Positions 1 through 9,100 of a DNA stretch of 41,812 bases are shown here, piece by piece (position 1 is the stretch's first letter; the number at the start of each line of letters is the position of its first letter). The stretch spans positions 1 to 41,812 of the forward strand of contig JAGBGU010000004.1 in assembly GCA_017935785.1 (NCBI GenBank), written 5' to 3'. Source of the DNA: Bacteroidaceae bacterium. GTDB taxonomy: Bacteria; Bacteroidota; Bacteroidia; Bacteroidales; Bacteroidaceae. The notes under the pieces were generated by a model, which was not told the DNA's origin, searched no databases, and saw only the letters and a program-made list of their open reading frames with translations. Both the position numbers and the translations under genes were made by a program.

Positions 1-56
1 AAACGAGTTATTCTACTTCGCTCATCGAAAATATCTTTATTTATATAAGGTATGGT

Positions 57-396
57 CAGCCTGACCATCTACTTTGAGCCGTTGTATACGTTGCCGCTTC
101 CCGTCTTCCAGACGGTTTTCTGTAGGCGTATGTCTTGGTTTCCACGGACTTAAAAGTCCGCGGCTATTTAACTTCGCGTCTTTCAGACGCCGTTTATATG
201 CGGACATTACAAAACCGGAGGCTTGAAAGCCCCCGGCTATTCATGTTCACGTCTTCCAGACGCATTTTCTTGATTATCCTTCTTTCTGAAGGTGGGTGCG
301 TCTGAAGGACGCGATGCCCGAAAGGGCGAATAGCCGCGGGTTCTTGAACCCGTGGTATTCAAGTGTATCCCACACATCCGCCGTCTGCAAAGACGC
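57..396 (-). repeat. Left copy of ~340 bp hairpin-mosaic repeat
   Basis: This stretch is the reverse complement of 41252-41591. By eye I count about 18-20 differences in 340 bases, including a few small indels. It is built from short hairpins: CCGTCTT/AGACGG near 101-115, arms CCACGGACTT/AAGTCCGCGG at 142-163, GCGTCT/AGACGC at 176-190, arms CCGGAGGCTT/AAGCCCCCGG at 215-236, an imperfect GTCT/AGAC hairpin near 250-263, GCGTC/GACGC at 298-312, GCCC/GGGC near 317-328, and CGGGTT/AACCCG at 337-352. The outer end, at 41-80, carries a motif also found at 5985-6022. No coding frame is convincing. It is most likely a dispersed intergenic repeat or REP/BIME-like element. Confidence 0.85.
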
Positions 397-480
397 GAAT
401 CGGCAACGGTTTGTTGTACAAGGTAGGGACACGGCATGCGAAAAGAGAAAAAATGTTCTTCTATACAACAAAAAACAGGA

Positions 481-506
481 AAGGGGAAGGCGCTTGCCCT
501 CCCCTT
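481..506 (-). terminator. Probable terminator after nagB
   Basis: A GC-rich hairpin lies just past the nagB stop. In the minus-strand RNA the arms are AAGGGGAGGGC and GCCUUCCCCUU with a short loop and one G-U pair. The downstream T-run is displaced by a few bases (TCCTGTTTTTTG), so termination may be imperfect. Confidence 0.6.
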
Positions 507-532
507 ATTGTTCTTATGCCTGATGCAGGTGA

Positions 533-1324
533 TTACAGGTTGTCCTTCTCGATATCCTTGAAATACTTGTATGTACCGTGCTTCAGCTCGTCGGTAGCGG
601 CTTCGTCGCAAACGATGATGGCGTGGGGGTGAAGCTGCAGGGCGCTGATGGTCCATTCCTGGCTGACAGCCCCTTCAATGGCGTGCTGCAGGGCACGGGC
701 CTTGCCGTGGCCGTTACATACGATTAGCACTTCCTTTGCATCCATTACGGTACCTACACCCACGGTGAGTGCGGTCTTGGGAACCTTGTTCACGTCATTG
801 TCGAAGAAACGGCTGTTGGCAATGATGGTGTCTGTGGTAAGGCTCTTGATACGGGTGCGGCTGGTGAGTGAGCTGAAGGGCTCGTTAAAGGCAATGTGTC
901 CGTCAGGACCGATACCTCCCATAAACAGGTCGATACCGCCGGCATCGGCAATAGCCTGCTCGTAGGCGGCACATTCAGCCTCCAGATCCTCGGCATTACC
1001 GTTAAGAATGTGTACGTTCTCCTTCTTGATGTCTATGTGAGAGAAGAAGTTGGTCCACATGAAACTGTGGTAGCTTTCGGGATGCTCCTCGGGCAGACCT
1101 ACGTATTCGTCCATATTGAATGTGACTACGTTTTCGAAACTTACTTTTCCCTCCTTGTACAGTTCGATGAGGTTGCGGTACAGACCAAGGGGAGAACTTC
1201 CCGTGGGGCAGCCCAGCTTGAAGGGCTTCTCGGGGGTGGGGTTGGCAGCGTTGATCTTGGCTGCTACATACTCGGCCGCCCATTTGGACAGCTGTGCATA
1301 GTCTTGCTGGATAATGACTCTCAT
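533..1324 (-). CDS. nagB: Glucosamine-6-phosphate deaminase
   Basis: This cytosolic enzyme converts glucosamine 6-phosphate to fructose 6-phosphate and ammonia, the step that feeds amino sugars into glycolysis. The 263-residue protein has the usual length and the family signatures: the phosphate-binding [13 protein letters not shown] near residues 38-50, FNMDEYVGL near 69-77, the [16 protein letters not shown] block near 134-149 with the catalytic His, and the SLTSRTR segment after it. The ATG start gives MRVIIQQDY, typical of NagB. It lies 31 bases after the upstream lipoprotein gene on the same strand with no obvious promoter between, so it is probably co-transcribed with 1356-4543. A hairpin terminator follows. 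A link to host or peptidoglycan glucosamine use is inferred from the pathway. Confidence 0.96.
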   Translation of the reverse strand: MRVIIQQDYAQLSKWAAEYVAAKINAANPTPEKPFKLGCPTGSSPLGLYRNLIELYKEGKVSFENVVTFNMDEYVGLPEEHPESYHSFMWTNFFSHIDIKKENVHILNGNAEDLEAECAAYEQAIADAGGIDLFMGGIGPDGHIAFNEPFSSLTSRTRIKSLTTDTIIANSRFFDNDVNKVPKTALTVGVGTVMDAKEVLIVCNGHGKARALQHAIEGAVSQEWTISALQLHPHAIIVCDEAATDELKHGTYKYFKDIEKDNL

Positions 1325-1355
1325 AGTGTGATTAAATTATTAATGAGTAATTGAG

Positions 1356-2933
1356 TTATTTCTTTACATACTTGGCCTTCTCGCCTTCGCTGCCGTAGAT
1401 GCAATCACGCAAGTCTTTGGCCGGGATGCTTACTGCATCGGTGGTCAGCTCGGGTACATTGTAGCTCCGCAACAGGAGCAGTGAATATTCGGGGTCCTCG
1501 TGCGGAAGCATGAAAGCCTTGCGTGCCTTTCCTTTCTTATCGAAATAGGCTATGTATGGACGGGTATAGTTGCCATCGTCGCGGCGGCTGCTGAACACAA
1601 TCCAGCGTCCGTTGCTGCTCCATGAATGGTAGCTGTCCACATCGCGGCTGTTGGCCTGCTTCAGCGCATAGCAGGTGTCGGCTTGAAGATCCTTTACCCA
1701 CAGGTCGCTGCTCTTGTGCCAGATATGGAACTGTCCGTAATCCCCTTCTGTGTACAGCACATAGCGGCCGTCGGGGCTTACTCTGGGCAGTGTGATGCTT
1801 TTGTTCCTGGCTGGTGCGTCCACAACCATCTGCGGTTCTCCGAAGGACTGGGTCTGTGGGTCAAAGTCAATCTTCATCAGACTGTATCTGGTCAGATTAT
1901 AACGCAGCGCTATTTCGCGTGCAATCATGCTGTCTGGGGTGGCTTCGAGGTCAAGTACCTTGTCCAGTTCGCAGTTGCAGTAATAGAGTGTCTTTCCGTC
2001 GGGTGACCAATTGGGGAAAGTCTCCATGTTGTTGCGTGTGCGCAGGATGTGGCTAACCTCGTTCTTTCCGGGATTGTAAAGCAAGAGGTCGCTGGCCTCG
2101 TCCATAACCTCAATCTTTTCCGGGTGGTAAAGGTGGAAGGTCTGGCCGGTCTTGTTGGTGCTGAACGCCACCAGATCTTGTGTGGGATGCCATGAAGGGT
2201 ACACGCCGGCCGTGATGATGGTACTGTCCTTTATCTGTACCTTTTGTGCCTTCCCGTTCTGGATCATGATGGTTCCGCCATGGTTGGCGCGGACGTGGAA
2301 CAGCATGTTCTCCGTGCTGTAGTTCTTATAGTTGTGACAGTTGATGCAGTGGTTGTTCTTCTCCTCATAGGTGCGGTTGTTCTCGTAGATGGTATGTACG
2401 TCCCAGTTTGTAAGGTTACGCTGGTACAGCCCTAACTGTCTGTACAACTCGTATCCGGGTTCAATGAGACGGTAGCTCAGGTATGTGTCTATCGGTTCTC
2501 TGGCAACGTACAGATTGTGGCTCTGATACTTTACCCATCCCGTTGGCCGGTGGGCATAGACGTTTGTGATGATTTGCTGGCCTATACAGGCAGTGAGCAA
2601 CTGCCGCCATTGCAGAGAGTCAATCATAATCTTGCCATCCTTGCCGCCGGCTGTCAATAGTTCGCCGGCCGATTGGCCGGAAGAGGGGTTCTTGCACTGG
2701 AAGTGTACCACGTACTCGGTGGCCGAACTGTCCTTGACCATGAAGTTGAGCGGTGCGATGTTGGCAGGAATGGTAATGCCCTGATAATCGGGGAAAATTT
2801 CGGCCTTTTCAGGTATCTCAGTAAAATCAACGGGAAGGGTGGCCTCATTCTTGCATGAGGCGAACAGAACGGATATGAGCATTCCGATAACCGGAACAGC
2901 GTTTCTGAAAGGATGTATGGATAGCTTCTTCAT
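1356..2933 (-). CDS. TolB/PD40-type beta-propeller lipoprotein with CxxCH motif
   Basis: A 525-residue predicted lipoprotein: the signal peptide ends in LFASC, which places the lipidated Cys at residue 27. The C-terminal half carries WD40-like PD40 repeats (VAFSTNKTGQ, FPNWSPDGKTLYY, ITLPRVSPDGRYVLYTEGDYG, HSWSSNGRWIVFSSRRDDG), as in TolB-like propellers. Before the propeller is the motif C196-I-N-C-H200, which has the form of a c-type haem attachment site. The start codon overlaps the stop of the upstream membrane-protein gene by one base (TAATG), so translation is probably coupled. The function is not known to me; an envelope-anchored sensor, scaffold or redox protein would all fit. The TolB-like fold is confident, haem binding is only a possibility. 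Confidence 0.82.
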   Translation of the reverse strand: MKKLSIHPFRNAVPVIGMLISVLFASCKNEATLPVDFTEIPEKAEIFPDYQGITIPANIAPLNFMVKDSSATEYVVHFQCKNPSSGQSAGELLTAGGKDGKIMIDSLQWRQLLTACIGQQIITNVYAHRPTGWVKYQSHNLYVAREPIDTYLSYRLIEPGYELYRQLGLYQRNLTNWDVHTIYENNRTYEEKNNHCINCHNYKNYSTENMLFHVRANHGGTIMIQNGKAQKVQIKDSTIITAGVYPSWHPTQDLVAFSTNKTGQTFHLYHPEKIEVMDEASDLLLYNPGKNEVSHILRTRNNMETFPNWSPDGKTLYYCNCELDKVLDLEATPDSMIAREIALRYNLTRYSLMKIDFDPQTQSFGEPQMVVDAPARNKSITLPRVSPDGRYVLYTEGDYGQFHIWHKSSDLWVKDLQADTCYALKQANSRDVDSYHSWSSNGRWIVFSSRRDDGNYTRPYIAYFDKKGKARKAFMLPHEDPEYSLLLLRSYNVPELTTDAVSIPAKDLRDCIYGSEGEKAKYVKK

Positions 2934-4543
2934 TAGTTTACACCGGAATTTGACGTTTGTTTTTGTGGTTCTGGCTTTTTGGTGGCTTTCAGGTTGCCAA
3001 AGAAATAATAGTAGGGGTAGTATCCCTTGTATTTGGGAAACAGTTCTTTGGCAAATCCGGGCCTGTCTTTCATGAACGGCTGAATTTCCTGCATGAATCC
3101 GCTCATTCTGGTGGCTCTGAAATCCAGCCCGTTGAACATCTTGTTGAGTTCGGGATACTTATTGGTCATGAGCAGTATGCCGTCTGCAAAATTCTCAGGC
3201 GGAATGGAACCCGCCAGAGGCTGCAGGCGCTGAAGGAAGTCGGGCATCAGCTTTGTGTAGAGACATACGGCAAGACTGTTTTTCCAGGCGTTGATGCTCC
3301 TGGCTTCGAACAGACGCAGATTGTAGCCCATGAAGGTGGGTTGCTGGTAGAGGTTCTCAAAGGAATCGTGCAAGGGCTCCAACTGACGTATGTTGGCCAT
3401 CTCGGGGTCGGCGTTGACCAGTTTGGGATTGCGTATCATCGCACCGTACTTATCGCAGAAGTCTCCTTCAAAAGGAACTTGTCTAAGGATGCGTATGTAC
3501 TTTTCGGCCAAGGCCCATTCGTTACGCATGAGCGCACACTTGACCAGCATCTCAAGCCCGTGAGAACTGGGGCCGTTCATTACCATCTTTTCAAAGGTGT
3601 AGTGGTAGCAGGTTTCCACCAGGCCGGCATAATAGTTCCCTTCAGGAATGTACAGGCTGTTACCGTTGTTATAGGTATTGTCCCATCCTACGATGTGCAG
3701 GGTGTCATAGTCCATTCTGATGTCATATACGCGGTCGCCCACCTGGTCGGTCTGCACCAATGCCATGGCATAGTATGCGGCAATGGCGCGGTAGGACAAG
3801 TCTGCGTTGGCCCGGGCGGTCTTTTGTATGCCTTCCCAGTCCTGGTTAATCTGGCCCACCATCATTTTGGTGATTACGGGAACGTATGGACGGCACTGTT
3901 GGGTAAAGGTAATGCAGCCGGCCAGTCCCAGAATGCAGACGCAGAGCTGCAGACGGTTCTGCATGGGAGTTTCGTCCTTGGGGATGCGTACTATGGCAGG
4001 GACCTCTTTCTTACTGAAACTCTTGATGATGACTGCCCAAATGAGCAGAATGCCCAGCGCCAGCAACGGAATACCAAGGATTCGGCCGGTTTCTACCTCA
4101 AAGAAAATGTTAAGACCCTCTTTGCTGATGTAACCTACATAGAGCAGGGCAGGGATGTACTGTATCCATCTCCAGCGTGGGGTCAACCGCATGCTGTAGC
4201 CCAAAAGCCAACTGCACAGAGCCAGCAGGCCGGCAAAGCACATGCCGCCAATAATCGGGTAGCGGAACAGTTGCAGAGCCAGACGTCCCACATACCATAA
4301 CATGCCATAACTCTGGTCCAGAATGAATTTCATCTGCTCCGTACTGGCCACCCAGAAACTATTCTCGCGTGCAATACGGAAAACATCGCCGTAATATACT
4401 GTGGCCCATGCCCATACCATCAGGAAAAACAGGGGAAGTATGGGCAGAATCAGGGGTTTGCGCGGTTTCTTCTCGTTTGTTCGGACAGCCTTCTGTACGG
4501 GAGGCTTCTTTGCCGTAGATTTATAATGAGGGTTCTTGCTCAT
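2933..4543 (-). CDS. Multi-pass membrane protein, DUF6057-like
   Basis: A 536-residue inner-membrane protein of the kind annotated as DUF6057 in Bacteroidales. The N-terminus is basic and Lys/Pro rich (residues 1-30) and is followed by several hydrophobic segments: roughly 31-50 (LILPILPLFFLMVWAWATVY), 78-92, 95-115, 127-140, 155-173 and one near 200-215. The remaining ~300 residues are soluble, helical and Tyr/Met rich, probably periplasmic. No catalytic motif is evident. It is the first gene of a minus-strand cluster whose second gene overlaps it by one base and encodes a TolB-like lipoprotein, so the two proteins probably act together in the envelope. A TAnnTTTG promoter lies just upstream. 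Confidence 0.78.
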   Translation of the reverse strand: MSKNPHYKSTAKKPPVQKAVRTNEKKPRKPLILPILPLFFLMVWAWATVYYGDVFRIARENSFWVASTEQMKFILDQSYGMLWYVGRLALQLFRYPIIGGMCFAGLLALCSWLLGYSMRLTPRWRWIQYIPALLYVGYISKEGLNIFFEVETGRILGIPLLALGILLIWAVIIKSFSKKEVPAIVRIPKDETPMQNRLQLCVCILGLAGCITFTQQCRPYVPVITKMMVGQINQDWEGIQKTARANADLSYRAIAAYYAMALVQTDQVGDRVYDIRMDYDTLHIVGWDNTYNNGNSLYIPEGNYYAGLVETCYHYTFEKMVMNGPSSHGLEMLVKCALMRNEWALAEKYIRILRQVPFEGDFCDKYGAMIRNPKLVNADPEMANIRQLEPLHDSFENLYQQPTFMGYNLRLFEARSINAWKNSLAVCLYTKLMPDFLQRLQPLAGSIPPENFADGILLMTNKYPELNKMFNGLDFRATRMSGFMQEIQPFMKDRPGFAKELFPKYKGYYPYYYFFGNLKATKKPEPQKQTSNSGVN

Positions 4544-4563
4544 GTTTTTTGTAATTTATTGTA

Positions 4564-4571
4564 CAAAAATA
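4564..4571 (-). promoter_or_regulatory. Bacteroidetes -7 element for the 4543-533 cluster
   Basis: On the minus strand this reads TATTTTTG, matching TAnnTTTG, 20 bases upstream of the ATG at 4543. A TTG lies a short way upstream (GTTGTTG), but the -33 match is not clean. Confidence 0.55.
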
Positions 4572-4744
4572 CAACAACTTATTGACATGGCCAAAAATGC
4601 GGGTGAGATACTTTGGTATAATCTTAAAAAGTGTGGTTCTGCGGATAGAACATGATAATACCTGTCCCGATTGTCTATTGGCTCCTGCAATGAGCAGAAA
4701 CAATCCTTTTGGACAGTTTTTTTTGAGATGAAGAAATATTGCAT

Positions 4745-4752
4745 TACTTTTG
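4745..4752 (+). promoter_or_regulatory. Bacteroidetes -7 element for the lipoprotein gene at 4827
   Basis: The sequence TACTTTTG fits TAnnTTTG and lies about 75 bases upstream of the ATG at 4827. A long T-run precedes it. It also shows that the possible TTG start far upstream at 4671 is not used. Confidence 0.5.
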
Positions 4753-4826
4753 TACACTGTATGGGTGTGTGGGCAACTATTGGCACCAAAAACCTGAGGA
4801 AATATGTTAAATTTAAAGTTGTAGAT

Positions 4827-5873
4827 ATGAAAAGGACGAGTTTGTTGCTGGCGTGTGCGCTTTTATTGTCTTCTTGTGATATGGCAAAGAAAACAGCCGA
4901 TGCACCTTTCTTTGAAATGAGGGGGCTGGTATTGGCATGGGATGATTTGTCAAATCCGGAAGTGATAGACTGGTTTGAGATAATGAAAACGTATGACATT
5001 AATACCATCAGTGTCTTCGGGAAAGATTACCAAAGCGAGGAATATAAGGCTTTGAAGCAGAAATGTATAGACTCAGGAATTGACTTTGAGTATGAAGAAC
5101 ATGCAATGTCATGGCTGATGGACAAATCCTTATTTGAAACTCATCCGGAATATTTTAGGATGAATGAGGAAGGCGTAAGGGTTTCTGATGGTAATGGCTG
5201 TCCGTCAAGCGAAGAAGGGCTGAAGGTGATTATGAGTAACGTGAAGGCATTTGCAGACAGGCACAAGCCTACCAATCACAGGTATTACACATGGCTGTAC
5301 GATGGAGGGGACATTTGCCATTGTGAGAAATGTAAGGACTTTAATGCTTCAGACCAAGGACTGATCTTTGAAAATCACATCATAAAGGCCTTGCGCGAAT
5401 TTGACCCCGAAGCCCAACTGGCGCATCTGGCCTATGACAATACCACTCCTGCTCCTTCGTGCGTTAAGCCTGAAGAGGGGATTTTCCTTGAATGGGCTCC
5501 TTTTTACCGCAGATGGGACAAGCCTTTGTCTGATACAACCGCTGTTCGTGACGGGCAAAAATGGTCGCATGCCGATTATATAAGAATGCTTGAAGACAAT
5601 TTAAAAGTATTTCCGGCAGAAACTGCGCAAGTTCTGGAATATTGGTTGGATGTATCTTTGGCAAGCGGATGGAAAAAGCCACAAAAACAACTTGATTGGC
5701 ACAATGACGTATATCTTGATGACCTGAAGACCTATGCCTCGTATGGCATAAGACGTATCACCGTTTATGCGGCTTGGATTGACCCCTATTATGTGGAAAC
5801 TTTTAAGGATGTAACTTGTGTGCATGACTATTGCCGTGGCTTGCAGACTTATCGGCATGGCCGGAAAAAATAA
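4827..5873 (+). CDS. Lipoprotein with TIM-barrel glycosidase-like fold (DUF4838-like)
   Basis: A 348-residue predicted lipoprotein: MKRTSLLLACALLLSSC gives a lipobox with Cys17. I chose the ATG at 4827 because the signal peptide starts there and a promoter-like TACTTTTG lies between it and the longer frame. The body looks like a (beta/alpha)8 sugar hydrolase: MRGLVLAWDDLSNPEVIDWFEIMKTY as a first strand/helix, YEEHAMSWL with a possible carbohydrate-contacting His/Trp, WLYDGGDICHCEKC with a C-x-C-x2-C cluster, and FLEWAPFYRRWDKP. The CHCEKCKDFNASDQG block resembles the Cys cluster of DUF4838 proteins, which are distantly related to GH67/GH20 enzymes. The substrate is unknown and I cannot name catalytic residues. 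The gene is monocistronic and faces away from the DUF6057 cluster. Confidence 0.7.
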   Translation: MKRTSLLLACALLLSSCDMAKKTADAPFFEMRGLVLAWDDLSNPEVIDWFEIMKTYDINTISVFGKDYQSEEYKALKQKCIDSGIDFEYEEHAMSWLMDKSLFETHPEYFRMNEEGVRVSDGNGCPSSEEGLKVIMSNVKAFADRHKPTNHRYYTWLYDGGDICHCEKCKDFNASDQGLIFENHIIKALREFDPEAQLAHLAYDNTTPAPSCVKPEEGIFLEWAPFYRRWDKPLSDTTAVRDGQKWSHADYIRMLEDNLKVFPAETAQVLEYWLDVSLASGWKKPQKQLDWHNDVYLDDLKTYASYGIRRITVYAAWIDPYYVETFKDVTCVHDYCRGLQTYRHGRKK

Positions 5874-5957
5874 GAACGCAGTTTGATTTGAACTAAAGAA
5901 TCACCCGTAAGTATTGAATTGGCTGCCCCAAAATGAGAGTAGAAATAACAAGTACCT

Positions 5958-6021
5958 CCAAAGGTCATCCTGACCATACCATAAATTATATAAGGTATGG
6001 TCAGCATGACCATCTACTTTG
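5958..6021. repeat. Inverted repeat sharing the end of the large hairpin mosaic
   Basis: The arms GGTCATCCTGACCATACC (5963-5980) and GGTATGGTCAGCATGACC (5994-6011) pair with one mismatch across a 13-base A/T loop. CCAAAG and CTTTGG flank them, with a 5-base bulge on the right. Positions 5985-6022 are nearly identical to 41-80, and the last 20 bases are also present at 41570-41591. It is therefore a solo copy of the terminal part of the bracketing repeat. Confidence 0.8.
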
Positions 6022-6045
6022 GGCTATCGTCTTTTTTAGAAAAGA

Positions 6046-6078
6046 AAAAAGGGTTCCGCATAATACGGAACCCTTTTG
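6046..6078 (-). terminator. Bidirectional terminator
   Basis: A perfect 8 bp stem GGGTTCCG/CGGAACCC (6051-6073) is flanked by A-runs on the left and T-runs on the right, so it can stop transcription in both directions: the minus-strand M60 gene and the plus-strand lipoprotein gene. Confidence 0.85.
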
Positions 6079-6107
6079 TTTAATGTGCCCTTCCGGGCGC
6101 TGTGTCT

Positions 6108-9100
6108 TTATTTGACAAGAACTTTTTTGCCGTTGACCAGATATATGCCTTTCTTTGCGGGAACATCTTTCAGACGTCGGCCCTGAAGATCGTATACGGC
6201 ATTTTCGCCCTTGGCCGTTGTGCCGTTGGTCTGGATGTTCTCAATGCCATCGGCGTTTTGCAGATTGTACACAAACGGTGCAGCCTGTTCCAGCGTCACT
6301 ACTGATTCGCCGTCGGCACCCAGTGTGGTTACGTTGGCTTCCTGCTTGTAATTGCCTTTGGCAACACTTGCCTGTGACACACTGATTTGTGCGTTTCCTT
6401 GCAGGATTACAGGTTGCCCGGCCTCTACTGCTTCAGCGTCTTCAATAGTGAGTTTGCCGTTGGAGTAGGTGGCTGTCTTTAATCCGGGAACCTCATTCTT
6501 TGTAACGGTGAAAGGCAGGTTCAGGGCGGCATAGCCTTCAATGTCCTTTGTGAAGGCAACTTCGTCGGCCTGAATGTCTGCTGGGTTGTTCCATGGCAGA
6601 TTGCCGTTGATTGTAATGCGGGCGGCATGGCCGGTCTCGTCCACTACGTTGGCAATTGTCTTCAACCCTTCAGGTGTGGCTTGCTCCTGCTCAGTGCGTA
6701 CAAATCCGATTGCATTGGTGGGCAGTGCCTCAAAGTTTTCGTCAGCGTACAACAGGCGGCTTTCTGCCTGTCCGGGATAATATACATCAATCATTACATT
6801 CTTGGAACCTCTGGGCACAAGGACGTCTGCACCGTTTCCTTCGGCAGCCTTGATGATGAAGTCGTTCTCGGCCACCTCCTTGGGCAGAGTGAATGTCTTT
6901 TTGTTGGAAAGGTAAACCAGGCGGCCTTCATTGTTGTATACCTTGAAGCCTACAGCTCCGGTTCCTACTACTCTAACTTGGCGTGAAAAGCTGTTCCAAC
7001 TATAGTAATAACCATCGTTCTCGTAAGTGTTCTTAAAATCGGTATACATACCTACGTCACCGGCTGTTCCCATCTTTGAACCCTCGTATGTACAGCAGTT
7101 CACCTTCAGACCGTTGGCTGCCGGGGCTGCCCCGAAGATGTTATTCGGATTGGCCTTCTGTCCAGTGGCTATATGGTCATCGATGAACATGATGTTGTTC
7201 AGTTTCTTGGGGTATTTTTGCATATAGGCGCGTGCCTCGTCAATGTCGGCCTGGGTGGTGCTGACGAAATAGTTGGCATAATCGCCCACAAAGTGGTTGG
7301 TTACAGGAATGAACATACCGTAAGACTCAAAGAACTCGCTCAGGTCGGCTTGTGCCACATCGCATACTACCTTGGCAAAATGCAAATAGTCCTGGCGTCC
7401 TTGTGTGGCATATCCTCCTACGTTTTCGCCGGATGAGAGCGAACCGTCCCATCCGTTTCCGTGTTTGTTGATGGGCCTCTTGCGAAGTTCCTTGAACAGG
7501 CGGGGCAGGAATGTGGTGTCGTTCTTCATCTCATGGAAATAGAGATAAAGTTGGAAGTACATGCGGGTAGAGATAGTTATGTCTCGGCTTGACCATGGTT
7601 TTCGAGCATTGAACTCTTCAAAGTTGGCAATGGGTGAACGGTAGCGTGTGGTGCTCACACCCTGCTCGAACTGGTTGATGTTGGAGAACAGGTTGTTGCT
7701 GGCCTCCATTGTTCCTACCACACAGATTGTCTTTTGGTGGTTGTGTCCCATTTCGTGGCTGGGACCCCACATGCCGCCTCCTTCATTGCCTTCGCCCTGG
7801 TGGGTCATGTTGTGGTAATTCATTACTGCCCCCAGCGTGTTCCAATGGTAATAGGTTCCGTATGTGCTGGCGTACATATAGTTGTGGTCTACGCTAAAGC
7901 AGTTCCAGATATTGCGGTATCTGCCTTCAAACTCTTCCAGACCCATGTAGCGCTCTTCATTGGTAAGAATGGTGTTCCAGACGTGCATCAGACCTTCCAT
8001 CTCATTGGGCTCTGCCTTCTTGACCTCATTGGCGTCCATGCAGAATACCAGGTTCTCTGTCTTCAGATTCAGTACGGGACTTTCCTTGAGCAGCTCTTTC
8101 TGCAGCAGTTTCCAGTCGGCATTGGTCATGCCGCGTGTGGCGTCCCAGTATCCGTTCAGGCGTCCGCCCTGGATGTGGATCTTTATATCGGGGTAATCGG
8201 CCAGGTACTTGTTGGGGTCCTGCAGTTCATAGAAAATGTACAAGTTGCTTTGGTCGCCCAGCATGACGGCGTTCAGACCGGGTTTGAGCACGGTCTGTGC
8301 GCCCGTGTTGCTTGTCCCGGTAACGGTTTCTGCTGCCAATACGCAGTCGCCGCTTACTTCTCCGTCAACAAAGATGTATACAATGTCTCCGGCGTAACCG
8401 GTGATGCCGGTAGGGTTGGACAGACGGCCAAAGCTGTTGCTCATGTCTGTCTGGTCGCTCCATGACATTTTCTGGTGATGGCTGTACACCTTGTAGTCGG
8501 CAATACGGAAGAAACGTTCATAGTCTGCCGTGTAGCCGGTAGTCTCGTCTGTGAATTGTTTCCAGTCGTTGTGTTTTACTTTGAGGACAATTTCCTGCAG
8601 AGCCGTACTCAGGGCTGCGAAGTCGGCGTTTGCGGCCAACTCTTCGTCGGTCAGTGCGGCTATCTCTTCCTTCAGAGCAGTGAAAGCAAGGTCGGAGAAC
8701 AGGGCCTTCATGTGGGTGTTGTAGGCAGAAAGATTCTTGCTCAGTGTTTCAAACTCAACATAGCTCTTGCGTGCTTCTGCTATTTCTTCCTCTGTCACTT
8801 CCACAGGCTGGAATCCCCAGATGCTGTTGTTATTGTCAGTATAATACCAGCCCACGACGTTGCTTGATGCGTCGCAGTGCAGACCCGCGGGATTCTGGTC
8901 CACAATGGCGTAGGTGTGTTCTGTGTCATTATCCGTTTTGCTCAGAGTGAAACCGTTGGCGGATGCAGATTTGGTGGCGCTGGTGGAATAGATTTGGCTG
9001 AAAGCGCCGTTCTGCTTCTTTATATAGCGTTCGCTCAGTACATTCTGGATGTAATATTTGCCGTTTTCATTGATGATACGCCAGTATTGTGAGAATTTGC

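Noticed and set aside
57..396. CRISPR-like array
   Set aside because: The hairpins are of several types with irregular spacing and no unique spacers of constant length; no cas genes are present.
237..656. Frames across the left hairpin mosaic and nagB 3' end
   Set aside because: They overlap the nagB gene in another frame or read through hairpin arms, giving Arg-rich nonsense typical of GC-rich palindromes.
2957..4300. Long plus-strand frame (447 codons) opposite the DUF6057-like gene
   Set aside because: It is antisense to a convincing membrane-protein gene and has no signal, domain or start site of its own.
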